NCBI GenBank assembly: GCA_947631685.1
Contig: CANRMI010000010.1
Coordinates: forward strand, 36,841-100,840
From: an uncultured Lachnospiraceae bacterium
GTDB lineage: Bacteria; Bacillota; Clostridia; Lachnospirales; Lachnospiraceae
DNA length: 64,000 nucleotides
Reading direction: 5' to 3'
Part shown: positions 28,412 to 36,654 of the stretch, one piece after another
Position numbering within the stretch: position 1 is the first letter of the stretch
Layout of the letters: each line of letters starts with the position of its first letter
Notes under the pieces: generated by a model
What the model was told of the DNA's origin: nothing
The model's database searches: none
What the model saw: only the letters and a program-made list of their open reading frames with translations
Position numbers and translations under genes: made by a program

Positions 28412-28963
28412 CTACTGCATGATGATACCAAACAGAACCGCGCTCAAGACAAATCCTATAATATTACAGATCAGTCCCGCCAGAGCCATGTCCTGTGAGG
28501 CGGGGTCCTTCTTCGCCAAGGCAAGACTGCTGAAGATCAGGCCCGGAACTGCCAAAATCCAGTCAAAGACCATAAAAATACAGACCAGAATGGAAAGAAT
28601 GCCCAATACCAGCCCCGTCACGGCGAATCCGACACCCTTCGACTCCGACTGGCCATAATACGCATTCTGTGGTGAGGTATACGGCTGATAACCTGAAACA
28701 TAAGGCTGATTCCCCGCAGTGTACGGTTGCTGCGCTCCCGCCGGGAAAAAAGACTGGCCGTATGGCATGGGATTTGCTCCGGTCTGGCTGGATGAACCTG
28801 TCATCCAGGATTGTGTATAGGTATACTGCCCATGGGAAACGGCACCCTGCGTATTCTGCGAATCCGGCGCATAGGGATTGTGATCCTGCCCGTTTTCCAT
28901 GGATACGCCTGCACCTGGCGCATAGGGATTCTCCCCGTATGTATTCTGCGCGTGATTATCCAT
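28412..28963 (-). CDS. DUF4190 membrane protein with long Tyr/Pro/Gln tail
   Basis: 183 residues. The first 95 are an Asn/Gln/Tyr/Pro-rich, disordered, cytoplasm-type tail with repeats (NPYAPxxx; QPYVSGYQPYTS). The rest is a two-helix DUF4190 domain (AVTGLVLGILSILVCIFM; ALAGLICNIIGFVLSAV). It is first in the minus-strand arm, about 115 bases after the start point of a strong promoter, with a palindrome in between. GGGAGG precedes the ATG. Function unknown. Confidence 0.85.
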   Translation of the reverse strand: MDNHAQNTYGENPYAPGAGVSMENGQDHNPYAPDSQNTQGAVSHGQYTYTQSWMTGSSSQTGANPMPYGQSFFPAGAQQPYTAGNQPYVSGYQPYTSPQNAYYGQSESKGVGFAVTGLVLGILSILVCIFMVFDWILAVPGLIFSSLALAKKDPASQDMALAGLICNIIGFVLSAVLFGIIMQ

Positions 28964-29030
28964 TCCGCCTCCCGTGGCGTGTACGTCACCCTGTCACAGA
29001 ACAATACACCCACATACCACTTGCTTTCCT

Positions 29031-29060
29031 GAATTTGTAAAAGTGTACTTTTACAAATTC
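29031..29060. promoter_or_regulatory. 14-bp perfect inverted repeat, candidate operator
   Basis: GAATTTGTAAAAGT and its exact reverse complement flank a central GT (30 bases). It lies about 20-50 bases downstream of the start point of the minus-strand promoter, in the divergent region between the DUF4190 and SPFH genes. Its core AAAGTGTACTTTTA recurs, inverted, at 29164-29178. A two-base loop argues against an RNA hairpin and for a protein-binding DNA site. Confidence 0.75.
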
Positions 29061-29085
29061 CACATATCTTTTGCAACTGTTATGG

Positions 29086-29114
29086 ATTATAACATGAACT
29101 TCCCTATTTTTCAA
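29086..29114 (-). promoter_or_regulatory. sigma-A promoter for the DUF4190 arm
   Basis: Minus strand TTGAAA (29109-29114), 17-base spacer, TATAAT (29086-29091), with extended TGT before the -10. Confidence 0.75.
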
Positions 29115-29163
29115 TATTTTTTTACAAAGCCAATCAGAATATTCCATAAAAAATAACGTTTTC

Positions 29164-29178
29164 TAAAAGTACACTTTA
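29164..29178. promoter_or_regulatory. second copy of the AAAGTGTACTTTTA operator motif
   Basis: TAAAAGTACACTTTA; its reverse complement shares 14 bases exactly with the core of the 29031-29060 palindrome. It lies about 55 bases ahead of the SPFH gene's ATG, near where its promoter should be. No convincing promoter boxes were found for the plus-strand arm. Confidence 0.65.
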
Positions 29179-29230
29179 AAAAAGCATGTCAGATACTGCG
29201 AGCAATTCTAAAGAAAGAGAGGAAAAATGG

Positions 29231-30280
29231 ATGGCACTTATCGATGTGGTTCGGTTTGACGGATTGAAAAGCCGCGACTGGCTCATATACAAGTATCCTT
29301 CCGAGGACCTGGTCCTTGGGACACAGCTCATTGTTCAGGAAGGACAGGCGGCCATTCTGGTAAAGGGCGGTCTTGTAGCGGATGTTTTTTATCCGGGCAC
29401 CTATACCCTGACAACGGAAAATCTCCCCATACTGAAATCTGTTGTCAATCTGCCCTTTGGCGGGAAAACGCCTTTCAGTGCGGAGGTCTACTTTTTTAAC
29501 ATGACTACCCGACTGGACATTCACTGGGGAACCATGGATCCCATACAGCTTATCGATCCTAAGTACTATGTCAAACTGCATGTCAGAGCGTTTGGACAGA
29601 TGGGACTTAAAGTTTTGGATGTCACCACCATTTTGAAAGAATTGATAGGCGGAATGCAGAAATATGACATTGTCAAGTTTGACAAGATCAAGGAGTATTA
29701 CAGAGGGCTCCTGGTGATCAAGGCCAAAGCCGCTATCGCGGACGCCATCATTACCAATAAAATATCCGCCCTGGAAATATCCGCGCAGCTTGAGAGCCTG
29801 TCAGAGGCTGTACGGGGACAGGTTCAGCCGCAGTTTGAAAAATATGGATTTTCCGTGGAGAATTTCTATATCCATTCCATCAATTTCCCGGATGCGGATT
29901 TTGAGAATATCAATGAGATTCTGAAAGACAAAGCCGCATTTGAAATCATGGGCTACGAACGATACGCGACAAAAAGGTCCTTTGATGTATACGAAGGCGC
30001 GGCGACCAACCAAAATGGCGTGGCAGGCGCGTTCTCGGCAGGAGGCGTGGGTTTGGGTGCCGCAATGGGAATGGGTGCCGCAATGAATCAGGCAATGGGA
30101 AATCCCATTCAAAAAGAAAACACCAAAGAATGTATTTCTTGTAAAGCGCAGATTCCTGCCGGCTCAAAATTCTGTCCCCAATGCGGCGCGGACAATAGTG
30201 AAATTGTATGTGAATGCGGCAAAAGGCTGACACGTGGCCAAAAATTCTGCCCTGAGTGCGGAAAGAAGGTGGCGGAATGA
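29231..30280 (+). CDS. SPFH-domain protein with C-terminal double zinc ribbon (YdjI-like)
   Basis: 349 residues. SPFH/virion-core-type domain (about 1-245; FDGLKSRDWLIYKYPSEDLV, VQEGQAAILVKGG), a Gly/Ala/Met-rich linker (about 255-300), then two zinc ribbons (CISCKAQIPAGSKFCPQCG; CECGKRLTRGQKFCPECG). It resembles B. subtilis YdjI, encoded with pspA in a membrane-stress operon; pspA itself is not here. The ATG giving MALIDVVRF has GAGAGG eight bases upstream; the longer frame to 29186 overlaps the operator region. It is first in the plus-strand arm. Confidence 0.85.
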   Translation: MALIDVVRFDGLKSRDWLIYKYPSEDLVLGTQLIVQEGQAAILVKGGLVADVFYPGTYTLTTENLPILKSVVNLPFGGKTPFSAEVYFFNMTTRLDIHWGTMDPIQLIDPKYYVKLHVRAFGQMGLKVLDVTTILKELIGGMQKYDIVKFDKIKEYYRGLLVIKAKAAIADAIITNKISALEISAQLESLSEAVRGQVQPQFEKYGFSVENFYIHSINFPDADFENINEILKDKAAFEIMGYERYATKRSFDVYEGAATNQNGVAGAFSAGGVGLGAAMGMGAAMNQAMGNPIQKENTKECISCKAQIPAGSKFCPQCGADNSEIVCECGKRLTRGQKFCPECGKKVAE

Positions 30281-30648
30281 AAAAAGGAATTACAGGTATC
30301 TTGTCAGGATGTCTTCTGGCATTCTACATAGGCATCATCATGTATGTATTTTTCGCGGTCTTACACAGAGATACATTGGTGAATTTTACGTGTGCGATGG
30401 CATTTGAACTGATAGGCTTTTTACTTCTGGCCGGATTCATCATGGGAAACATCTTGTTTCAACGTATCAAGACCGGATTTTTCGTTCCGCTTATTGTGAT
30501 CACGGTCATTTATACGATACTCCTTCATGTAGTCAATATCGCTTTTATCGCTGCTATACCAACCGTATTTTTTGTACTTATCAATTTCTGTTTACTGTTC
30601 ATCTACTGTCTGCTGTCCATGCCTATGTACATTATGGGCAGAAAATAA
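30277..30648 (+). CDS. four-helix membrane protein
   Basis: 123 residues, almost entirely four hydrophobic helices with short loops. I do not recognise a family; position matches the small membrane protein of the SPFH operons. The start overlaps the SPFH stop by ATGA, so translation is coupled. The frame could begin seven codons earlier (MRKEGGG) but that lies inside the previous gene. Confidence 0.7.
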   Translation: MKKGITGILSGCLLAFYIGIIMYVFFAVLHRDTLVNFTCAMAFELIGFLLLAGFIMGNILFQRIKTGFFVPLIVITVIYTILLHVVNIAFIAAIPTVFFVLINFCLLFIYCLLSMPMYIMGRK

Positions 30649-30678
30649 AAAATATTATAATCTCAGGAGGAAAAATAA

Positions 30679-31125
30679 ATGGCAGAAAGAGTCTGTCCAC
30701 AATGTGGAGCCCCTATTGATCCGATGGCAACGGAATGCAAATTTTGCGGTGAAAGGCTGACTGTTCAGCAGACCTTCCAGCAATCCCAGCCACAGCAGCC
30801 CTATATGCAGCAGCAGGTTTATCAACAGCCCTACGCACAGCAGCCGCAGGTTGTCATTCAGCAGGTTGCTCCTCAGCCGGTTTATGTGTTGGGAATAAAC
30901 CCGGCCTGGCCCATCAAAAATAAGATCGTAGCGGGTGTTTTGGGGATTTTCTTAGGCGGTATCGGTGTACATAAATTTTATCTTGGCAAGATCGGAATGG
31001 GGATTTTGTACTTATGCTTCTGCTGGACCGGTATTCCGTCTTTAGTAGGATTCATTGAAGGAATCATCTATCTTTGTTCCAATGACGAGAATTTCCAGTT
31101 AAAGAATCATGTACGAATCGGGTGA
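30679..31125 (+). CDS. zinc-ribbon TM2-domain protein
   Basis: 148 residues. Zinc ribbon (CPQCGAPIDPMATECKFCG), a Gln/Pro/Tyr-rich linker (about 30-75, with QQPYMQQQVYQQPYAQQP) and a TM2 domain (about 83-142; KIVAGVLGIFLGGIGVHKFY). The same design as the divergent zinc-ribbon DUF4190 protein but with a different membrane module. AGGAGG precedes the ATG. It is last in the SPFH operon. Confidence 0.88.
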   Translation: MAERVCPQCGAPIDPMATECKFCGERLTVQQTFQQSQPQQPYMQQQVYQQPYAQQPQVVIQQVAPQPVYVLGINPAWPIKNKIVAGVLGIFLGGIGVHKFYLGKIGMGILYLCFCWTGIPSLVGFIEGIIYLCSNDENFQLKNHVRIG

Positions 31126-31139
31126 GCACACTTGAAAAG

Positions 31140-31177
31140 AGGCGGCGGCAATGGTCCTTATTGGACTACTGCCGCCT
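31140..31177 (+). terminator. hairpin after the SPFH operon
   Basis: A 9-bp GC-rich stem (AGGCGGC..GCCGCCT with one extra G-T/G-C pair) and an inner GTCC/GGAC stem; the following TGTCTTAA is a weak T-run. Probably a terminator, also usable on the opposite strand. Confidence 0.5.
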
Positions 31178-31180
31178 GTC

Positions 31181-31330
31181 TTAACGCAAGCTTTTTCTTT
31201 CGCCATTTACTGTGTATCTCCATGAAATTGTCGGGATAGGGTATCCCTCCAGCAGTGCGATCCGCTGTCTGTCCTCGTTCTGCTCTTTCGTGGATACTCT
31301 CATATATCCGTAAATCTTCGTATTTCCCAT
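31181..31330 (-). pseudogene. serine recombinase (resolvase) N-terminal remnant
   Basis: An open frame of 49 codons too short for the usual track. Its first 26 residues, MGNTKIYGYMRVSTKEQNED followed by RQRIAL, match the N-terminus of resolvase/invertase recombinases, including the catalytic Ser in RVST. The remaining 23 residues (GYPIPTISWRYTVNGERK) do not continue the fold, and there is no ribosome site. It starts nine bases after the GGDEF gene's stop. I read it as the stub left by loss of a recombinase gene. Confidence 0.7.
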
Positions 31331-31338
31331 ACGCTTGC

Positions 31339-33051
31339 TTATACGGCGGTGTCGGAAAAGATCCAGATGGTTTCGCTTTTTTCTTTGTCCACGTCGAGTA
31401 TCCGCAGATTTACCAAACTCCCGTCCACTTTTCTGTAATCCAAGCGGATCTCTCTTTCCTCCTTCAATCTTTCCGCTAACTTCTTATAATCCAAAAGACT
31501 GCAGAATATCTCCCGATCCTCTCCGTTCACAAAGCGTTCCAGATATATCTTCATGGCAGCGCTGTAGCAAAAGTCCGCGCTTTCCATGATCTCTTCAAAA
31601 TAAGGCGGAATATAGATATTCCGGAAAGTATCCCGGCTCAGGTCCACAACATAGACACCCTTGAACTTTTCTTCCAGAATCTTCAGAAAATACTCCCTGT
31701 CCCGTTTCTCCGTCAGCATTTTCTCCAGCTCCTGATTCAGGCTCCGGTTTCTGCGCTGTCCGCCGTTGTTCTGATAATACAGCTCTTTATCCGTACGCAT
31801 GGCCATTTCCGCCGCGTCCACGATCTTATGTACTGCCAGCTCTCTGACGCCGCTTTCCACTCCGGCGGAAATCTCATAATTGTCCCTCGCCAGTTCCCTG
31901 CGCATTTCCTGCAGTATCCGTTCCGTAACCCGCTTGGAAAGTGTTTTGCTCAGCATGACAAACTCATCCCCGCCAATGCGGTAGGAACGTTCTTCCGGAT
32001 AATATTTGCGCAAAGCGTCCGCTACGGCACAGAGCATATTGTCTCCGCTCTGATGTCCCAGAAGATTGTTTCTCTCATGGAGGCCGTTCACGTCCACATA
32101 CAGGCAGGTCAGTCTCTGGCTTCCGTCCTTTTCGATCTCATCCAGATCTTCGTTGAATTTATGCCTGTTATATAAAAAGGTCAGAGCGTCCCGGTGGTAA
32201 TTGTCCACCAGCTGCCGGCGGTTCTCCTGCTCCATTAGATATTCCTCGTGAATATCCTTTACATACAAGATCAGCACCTGATTTTCGTCCGTATACTCAA
32301 TACTGGGCACCAGATCCATCTGTACCCACCGGTATGCGTCCTTAATCTTCCTCCTATAGCAGCAGCTTAATTTTCCATTGTCCTCCCGAAAAGCCGTCCG
32401 CAGATATTCCAAGTCTGTAAAATGACGGTATTCTTCCACATCGTCCGTATAAATATTGCCGCTTTCTTCAAAGTCCCTCCACCAGTCGGAGATCTTAGAT
32501 AATCTGTTCGCAAACCGCTCCTGCTCTTCCCTGTCCGTCTTGACCACTTCAAAGGTATCGGCGGTGAGGTTGATCTTCAGGATCTTATAATAGATAACAG
32601 AAAGCGTGGACAGGGCATCCAGCATGGTGGTCGTGTCCGTATCCGCTTGGCGCCAACAGAACAGCGCCCAAGGATTTTCCGGGCTGCAGCTCTGGGGTGC
32701 TACGATACCGAAAGTCACCCAGATATAGCCGTCCTTGGTTTTCCGCTTAAAACTCTGAACGGTTCTTCTCTCTCCTGAAAAGATGCGCTCCTGCACATAC
32801 TTCGCGTCCGCATATTTCAGATAGTCTCCCGCGAACTCAGACAACACCAGCTTCTGGTCCACCTGATTTCTGATATAATCGTAGATGCTGGAGGCATCCT
32901 TTACAATTTCCTCCTGTAAAAAATCTTCCTTCTTTAAAAATTCATACTCCCCTGTGAGAATATTGACTCGGGCCAGTTTTATAAAACTGTCCACCAGAGT
33001 GCTTACCACAAACGCGTATACTTCATCAAACTGATCTTCTTCCAAACTCAT
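31339..33051 (-). CDS. GGDEF-domain protein (diguanylate cyclase)
   Basis: 570 residues. Two PAS-like regions (about 10-240), then a GGDEF domain (about 255-415) with an intact site RIGGDEFVMLSK, and about 150 further residues (PAS-like) without EAL. Active GGDEF proteins make cyclic di-GMP from two GTP. The start MSLEEDQFDEVYAF has AGGAG about eight bases upstream; a TTG start 22 codons earlier lies inside the preceding gene. No membrane segment. It follows the frameshifted membrane protein gene on the same strand. Confidence 0.85.
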   Translation of the reverse strand: MSLEEDQFDEVYAFVVSTLVDSFIKLARVNILTGEYEFLKKEDFLQEEIVKDASSIYDYIRNQVDQKLVLSEFAGDYLKYADAKYVQERIFSGERRTVQSFKRKTKDGYIWVTFGIVAPQSCSPENPWALFCWRQADTDTTTMLDALSTLSVIYYKILKINLTADTFEVVKTDREEQERFANRLSKISDWWRDFEESGNIYTDDVEEYRHFTDLEYLRTAFREDNGKLSCCYRRKIKDAYRWVQMDLVPSIEYTDENQVLILYVKDIHEEYLMEQENRRQLVDNYHRDALTFLYNRHKFNEDLDEIEKDGSQRLTCLYVDVNGLHERNNLLGHQSGDNMLCAVADALRKYYPEERSYRIGGDEFVMLSKTLSKRVTERILQEMRRELARDNYEISAGVESGVRELAVHKIVDAAEMAMRTDKELYYQNNGGQRRNRSLNQELEKMLTEKRDREYFLKILEEKFKGVYVVDLSRDTFRNIYIPPYFEEIMESADFCYSAAMKIYLERFVNGEDREIFCSLLDYKKLAERLKEEREIRLDYRKVDGSLVNLRILDVDKEKSETIWIFSDTAV

Positions 33052-33101
33052 AACTCTGCTCCTGCCTAAATACGTCCGTTTGCCTTTGTGCTTATCGAAT
33101 G

Positions 33102-33961
33102 TTACCAGCTCATCCAATCTACATCCCGCCTTATCTGCTTGAGCTCACGATTGATCTTTTCTAACTGTTCACTCTGATAAGCCATCTCGGAAAGTTTTCT
33201 GCGCTCCACGTTCAGGATTTCCTGCTGTTTCTGCTCCATTTTCTGTTGATGCAGATAAACATCGAAGAGATTCACCGCTTCCTTGAGGGAATCGGCTTTT
33301 TGATTCGCATAGCTTTGGCAAAAGTGATCCACTGCCATGCTGAAACGATAGTCCGGCGGCACATAGGCAAGCGCCTCGGCCATGGCTTGAATCCGTTCAT
33401 CAATCTCTTGTTGCAGTACAGGAATCGCCGCCGTATTCTTCTTAATGACGCGCTTTGCAAAAATCACGGAAAAAACGGTAACAATCACGGAAAGGACAAA
33501 CATAGCCGGCAGCAGAAAGATCACGCAGGGGAATACTCCACACCAGACAACCAGCGAAAGCACCATACATATAAATCCCCAAAATCCTTCTCGGGGGATG
33601 ATCTCCAAAAATTTTGCTCCCAGTGCTGTTCCGCTCAGCCAGTCATCATATGCGTCAAACAGGGAGCGCCCGTCCGGTACATGACTCACATTGGTAACGA
33701 TAAGAAACAAAACAATAAAAGGAATAGCCAGAGCAAATGTCCATGCGAGCGCGGAGAGAAAAGGTTTGATAAATGCTATACTGACTGTTTCTTTTGCCTC
33801 TTTCAGTTCCTTTTTCAGAGTTTCCTGACGGTCGCAGACCTGCTCCATCTCTTTAACGGTCCACTCAGGCGGGCATACAACCCGAAAATATCCTGCACCG
33901 TTTCAATGCTGCCTACTTCCACGATTGGGTATAGGCCGTTAGACTGAATGACTTGTCCCAT
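33102..33961 (-). pseudogene. membrane protein gene with probable frameshift
   Basis: The main frame (33102-33848, about 248 residues) encodes two or three membrane helices and a C-terminal coiled coil (LEKINRELKQIRRDVDW), but its ATG has no ribosome site. A good start (AGGAG, ATG at 33961) lies upstream in another frame and reads MGQVIQSNGLYPIVEVGSIE before running off. Adding one A to the AAA at 33901-33903 joins the two as ...GSIE-NGAGYFRVVCPPEWTVKEMEQ..., a natural-looking protein. Either a real homopolymer deletion or a sequencing error; family not recognised. Confidence 0.65.
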
Positions 33962-34015
33962 TTCTCTTCTCCTCATAAAGTATCTATCAAGTTTCTTTCG
34001 TTTTAGCTTAATTTA

Positions 34016-34044
34016 AATATATTTGATAAAATAACGGCTGTCAA
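34016..34044 (-). promoter_or_regulatory. sigma-A promoter for the frameshifted gene and GGDEF gene
   Basis: Minus strand TTGACA (34039-34044), 17-base spacer, TATATT (34016-34021), about 50 bases before the ATG at 33961. Its presence supports the upstream start codon. Confidence 0.8.
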
Positions 34045-34058
34045 TCTCCAGATACATT

Positions 34059-34928
34059 TCAAAAAATTTGAGGCCCATACAAAAGAGCGATCACGATAAG
34101 GACACAAAATCCACCGGCTAACAGCAGGATCTTATCGGACAGGAGCAGGTCCGTCGGATCCGCTTCCGCATGCCCTTTAAACACCTGGAGCAGATACCGC
34201 ATGATAATAAAAAGAACAATGGGTACCGTATATACCAGATTGGATTTCTGGGAAATGGACCATAAGGAATAGAAAGCCATCGTCAGTCCCGCGCACAGAA
34301 ATATACTCCCATTTAAGAAATTTGCCTCGTATCCTTCCAGAACCTCTCTGGTCTCTCCTGCTTTGTAATTGCTCAGCTCCCCTCTTCGCTTTCCAAACGC
34401 CATAAACAGGGACAAAGATACTACCGTTAAAAACATCCAGTCAGAAATACCGGAGCTGACTATCGTTCCTCCTACCATCACCCGTATCACGAATCCTGCC
34501 GCAATGCAAAAACAATCAATAACTACCTTGTTTTTCAGCCATTTTGTATACAAAACATTGATTATGATATACAGCAGGATCAGCAGAAAGGAAGCCCGAT
34601 TCACAAAGAGCGCCAAGCCTGATCCTGCGATCAGCAGGCATATCAGTAAAATCCAGGCACTGGGAATAGAGATCAGGCCAGCCGCAATGGGACGATTTTT
34701 CTTCACTGCGTGATTTCTGTCACTTTTCACATCGTTTATATCATTTAAGACATAAATCCCTGAAGAGGTCAGGCAGAAAGCCAGTGCCAAAAGAGTTGCC
34801 TGTAAAAGCTTGTCCCACTCAAATAATTCCAGGGAAAAGATAATGGCGCAAAAAACAAACAGATTTTTCAGCCAGCTTTTTATTCTCATCTGCTTTAGAT
34901 AAATTCCAACCAGGAATCCTTTTTTCAT
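34059..34928 (-). CDS. UbiA-family decaprenyl-phosphate phosphoribosyltransferase-like enzyme
   Basis: 289 residues, about eight or nine membrane helices. Asp-rich motif NDINDVKSDRNH, then the segments YTKWLKNKVVIDCFCIAAGF and GKRRGEL that mark the phosphoribosyltransferase branch of UbiA (as in mycobacterial DPPR synthase) rather than quinone prenyltransferases. The inferred reaction is transfer of 5-phosphoribose from PRPP to a polyprenyl phosphate. The ATG is chosen over a GTG ten codons upstream; either is possible. It follows the GT-C gene by about 70 bases on the same strand. Confidence 0.82.
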   Translation of the reverse strand: MKKGFLVGIYLKQMRIKSWLKNLFVFCAIIFSLELFEWDKLLQATLLALAFCLTSSGIYVLNDINDVKSDRNHAVKKNRPIAAGLISIPSAWILLICLLIAGSGLALFVNRASFLLILLYIIINVLYTKWLKNKVVIDCFCIAAGFVIRVMVGGTIVSSGISDWMFLTVVSLSLFMAFGKRRGELSNYKAGETREVLEGYEANFLNGSIFLCAGLTMAFYSLWSISQKSNLVYTVPIVLFIIMRYLLQVFKGHAEADPTDLLLSDKILLLAGGFCVLIVIALLYGPQIF

Positions 34929-34998
34929 ACACGCTAAACCTCTTACTCTATCTATCACATTCCTGCCTTAAGTACAGCCGCATCCTGCCCTCCTGCCA

Positions 34999-36627
34999 TT
35001 ACGGAGTCAACTGATAAAGCCTGATCTCATAGCCGGTTGCGGCTCCACGTAAATATCGATAGACGCTTCTTGCAGAAAACCAAATATTCTGCAACTCCAG
35101 AAAATAGCTTTTGGGATTTTCCACCGTAAACAGGAAAACCAGTGGGTAATTCTCATCCAGCTTCCGATAAAAATTCGCGATCCAGCCATACACATCCGGA
35201 TCAGACACCATATACAGATCCCGCTGTCCGGAAGACGTCATAACATATCTTGGCGGACCTCCATATTTAAATTTCTCCGGGTTTGCCCCCTCAAAATTCG
35301 CAAACACTCCGTAGTATCCCCCCGGATCCAGAGGCGTATTACAATCAAAGGTCGTATTACTCGTCGTCACACCCATTTCCGCCACTACTTCCTGCAGATA
35401 AATACGGCTGTCCGGTGCCAGAAAGCTTCCGCAGGTCGCCATGGAGCCGGCAAGCAGGCTACCGGCAGGCAGCAAAAAGAACACAGCATACAGGATCCAG
35501 GAAAGCAATCTTTGTTTTGTGAAAAATTTTCGGAGAAGTTCCTGCATATCTTCTACGATACAAACAGTTCCGAAGGCTCCGAACAAAAGTTCCGCAGCAT
35601 AAATTGGCAATGCATAACGCTCCCAATGAATGCTTAAGGTAGAAATCGGCACGATATACGCCCCAAAAGCCAGCAGAAGAAGGGACATTTTTACATTCTT
35701 TCGAAACGATCTTACGATTCCGTAGATACAGCTTATCGTCAACAGCAATCCACAATGTACCACTGTGGTTTTCGCGTAAAAAAGCAGAGTCTCTCCAAAG
35801 TTAAGGCCGTCTGCTCCCAAATGATACGAATGATTCTGCCCTGCTATTGCCGTTAAGACATTTCTAAGATCCAGCAGCAATATAGGAGAAACTGCCATAA
35901 TTCCCAGTATTAAGAAAAGAATTGCCAGACACCCATCCCTCACGATCCTGGAAAACTTTTTCATATGCGTGGTACATACACTGACAGCGATCAGAATGCA
36001 GCCGAAGATTCCTGGATATTTTTCGCATGTGGCAAGAGCTGTAAAGAAAGACATCCAGAACAGCCAGGATATGGAAGGTTTTCGCTGATAGCAGAGCGCC
36101 GCCCATAATACCCCCAACAGAAAAAACAACAGCGGCATATCCGGTGTAATGTAATGAGAATGTTGAATAAAAGAAGGAAAGACCGCAAACAGCAGTGCGG
36201 CAAACAGTCCTTGCTTTCTTCCCCAAAAAGAACCTATCAGCCAGGCCAGGATTACCGTACCCACACCCAAAAGAGCTGTCAGAACCCTGGAGGCGGTAGT
36301 AAACAAGGCAAAATGCGTACTGTAATTAAGGGCAAAATCCATCTGTCCCTGAGGAGTAAAATACAACTCCTGAATCCCTATATAGACGAGGGTATTCAAT
36401 TTAATAGAAACATGATTCGGCCTGTAGTAAGCATGCACATCAAAGTCACGATTCAGAGCGTGCTGGTAAGCTTCTTCAAAAATAAGCCCTTCGTCCGGAT
36501 GCAGATCATTATGAGGCATTCCCCAGTTGATTCCCACCATACGCAATGTCACGGCAACCCCAAATATACAGATCAGTATGAAAAAATAATAGCGGCTACT
36601 TTTCTCTTTCAGTAATGTAAATTTCAT
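34999..36627 (-). CDS. GT-C membrane glycosyltransferase (GT39/ArnT-like)
   Basis: 542 residues with about 11 membrane helices. After the first helix the extracellular loop carries PHNDLHPDEG, fitting the acidic catalytic motif of PMT/ArnT-type enzymes; PSFIQHSHYITPDMPLLFF is the typical second conserved loop. These enzymes transfer a sugar from a polyprenyl-phosphate donor to protein or lipid outside the membrane. Next to a polyprenyl-phosphoribose synthase, a pentose donor is a plausible guess. GGAGG precedes the ATG. Confidence 0.85.
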   Translation of the reverse strand: MKFTLLKEKSSRYYFFILICIFGVAVTLRMVGINWGMPHNDLHPDEGLIFEEAYQHALNRDFDVHAYYRPNHVSIKLNTLVYIGIQELYFTPQGQMDFALNYSTHFALFTTASRVLTALLGVGTVILAWLIGSFWGRKQGLFAALLFAVFPSFIQHSHYITPDMPLLFFLLGVLWAALCYQRKPSISWLFWMSFFTALATCEKYPGIFGCILIAVSVCTTHMKKFSRIVRDGCLAILFLILGIMAVSPILLLDLRNVLTAIAGQNHSYHLGADGLNFGETLLFYAKTTVVHCGLLLTISCIYGIVRSFRKNVKMSLLLLAFGAYIVPISTLSIHWERYALPIYAAELLFGAFGTVCIVEDMQELLRKFFTKQRLLSWILYAVFFLLPAGSLLAGSMATCGSFLAPDSRIYLQEVVAEMGVTTSNTTFDCNTPLDPGGYYGVFANFEGANPEKFKYGGPPRYVMTSSGQRDLYMVSDPDVYGWIANFYRKLDENYPLVFLFTVENPKSYFLELQNIWFSARSVYRYLRGAATGYEIRLYQLTP

Positions 36628-36654
36628 TCTGTGCCTCCATTTTGAGAATGCTTT

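Noticed and set aside
33895..33910. Programmed -1 frameshift
   Set aside because: The site lacks an X-XXY-YYZ slippery heptamer and no downstream stem or pseudoknot was seen; a homopolymer indel is simpler.
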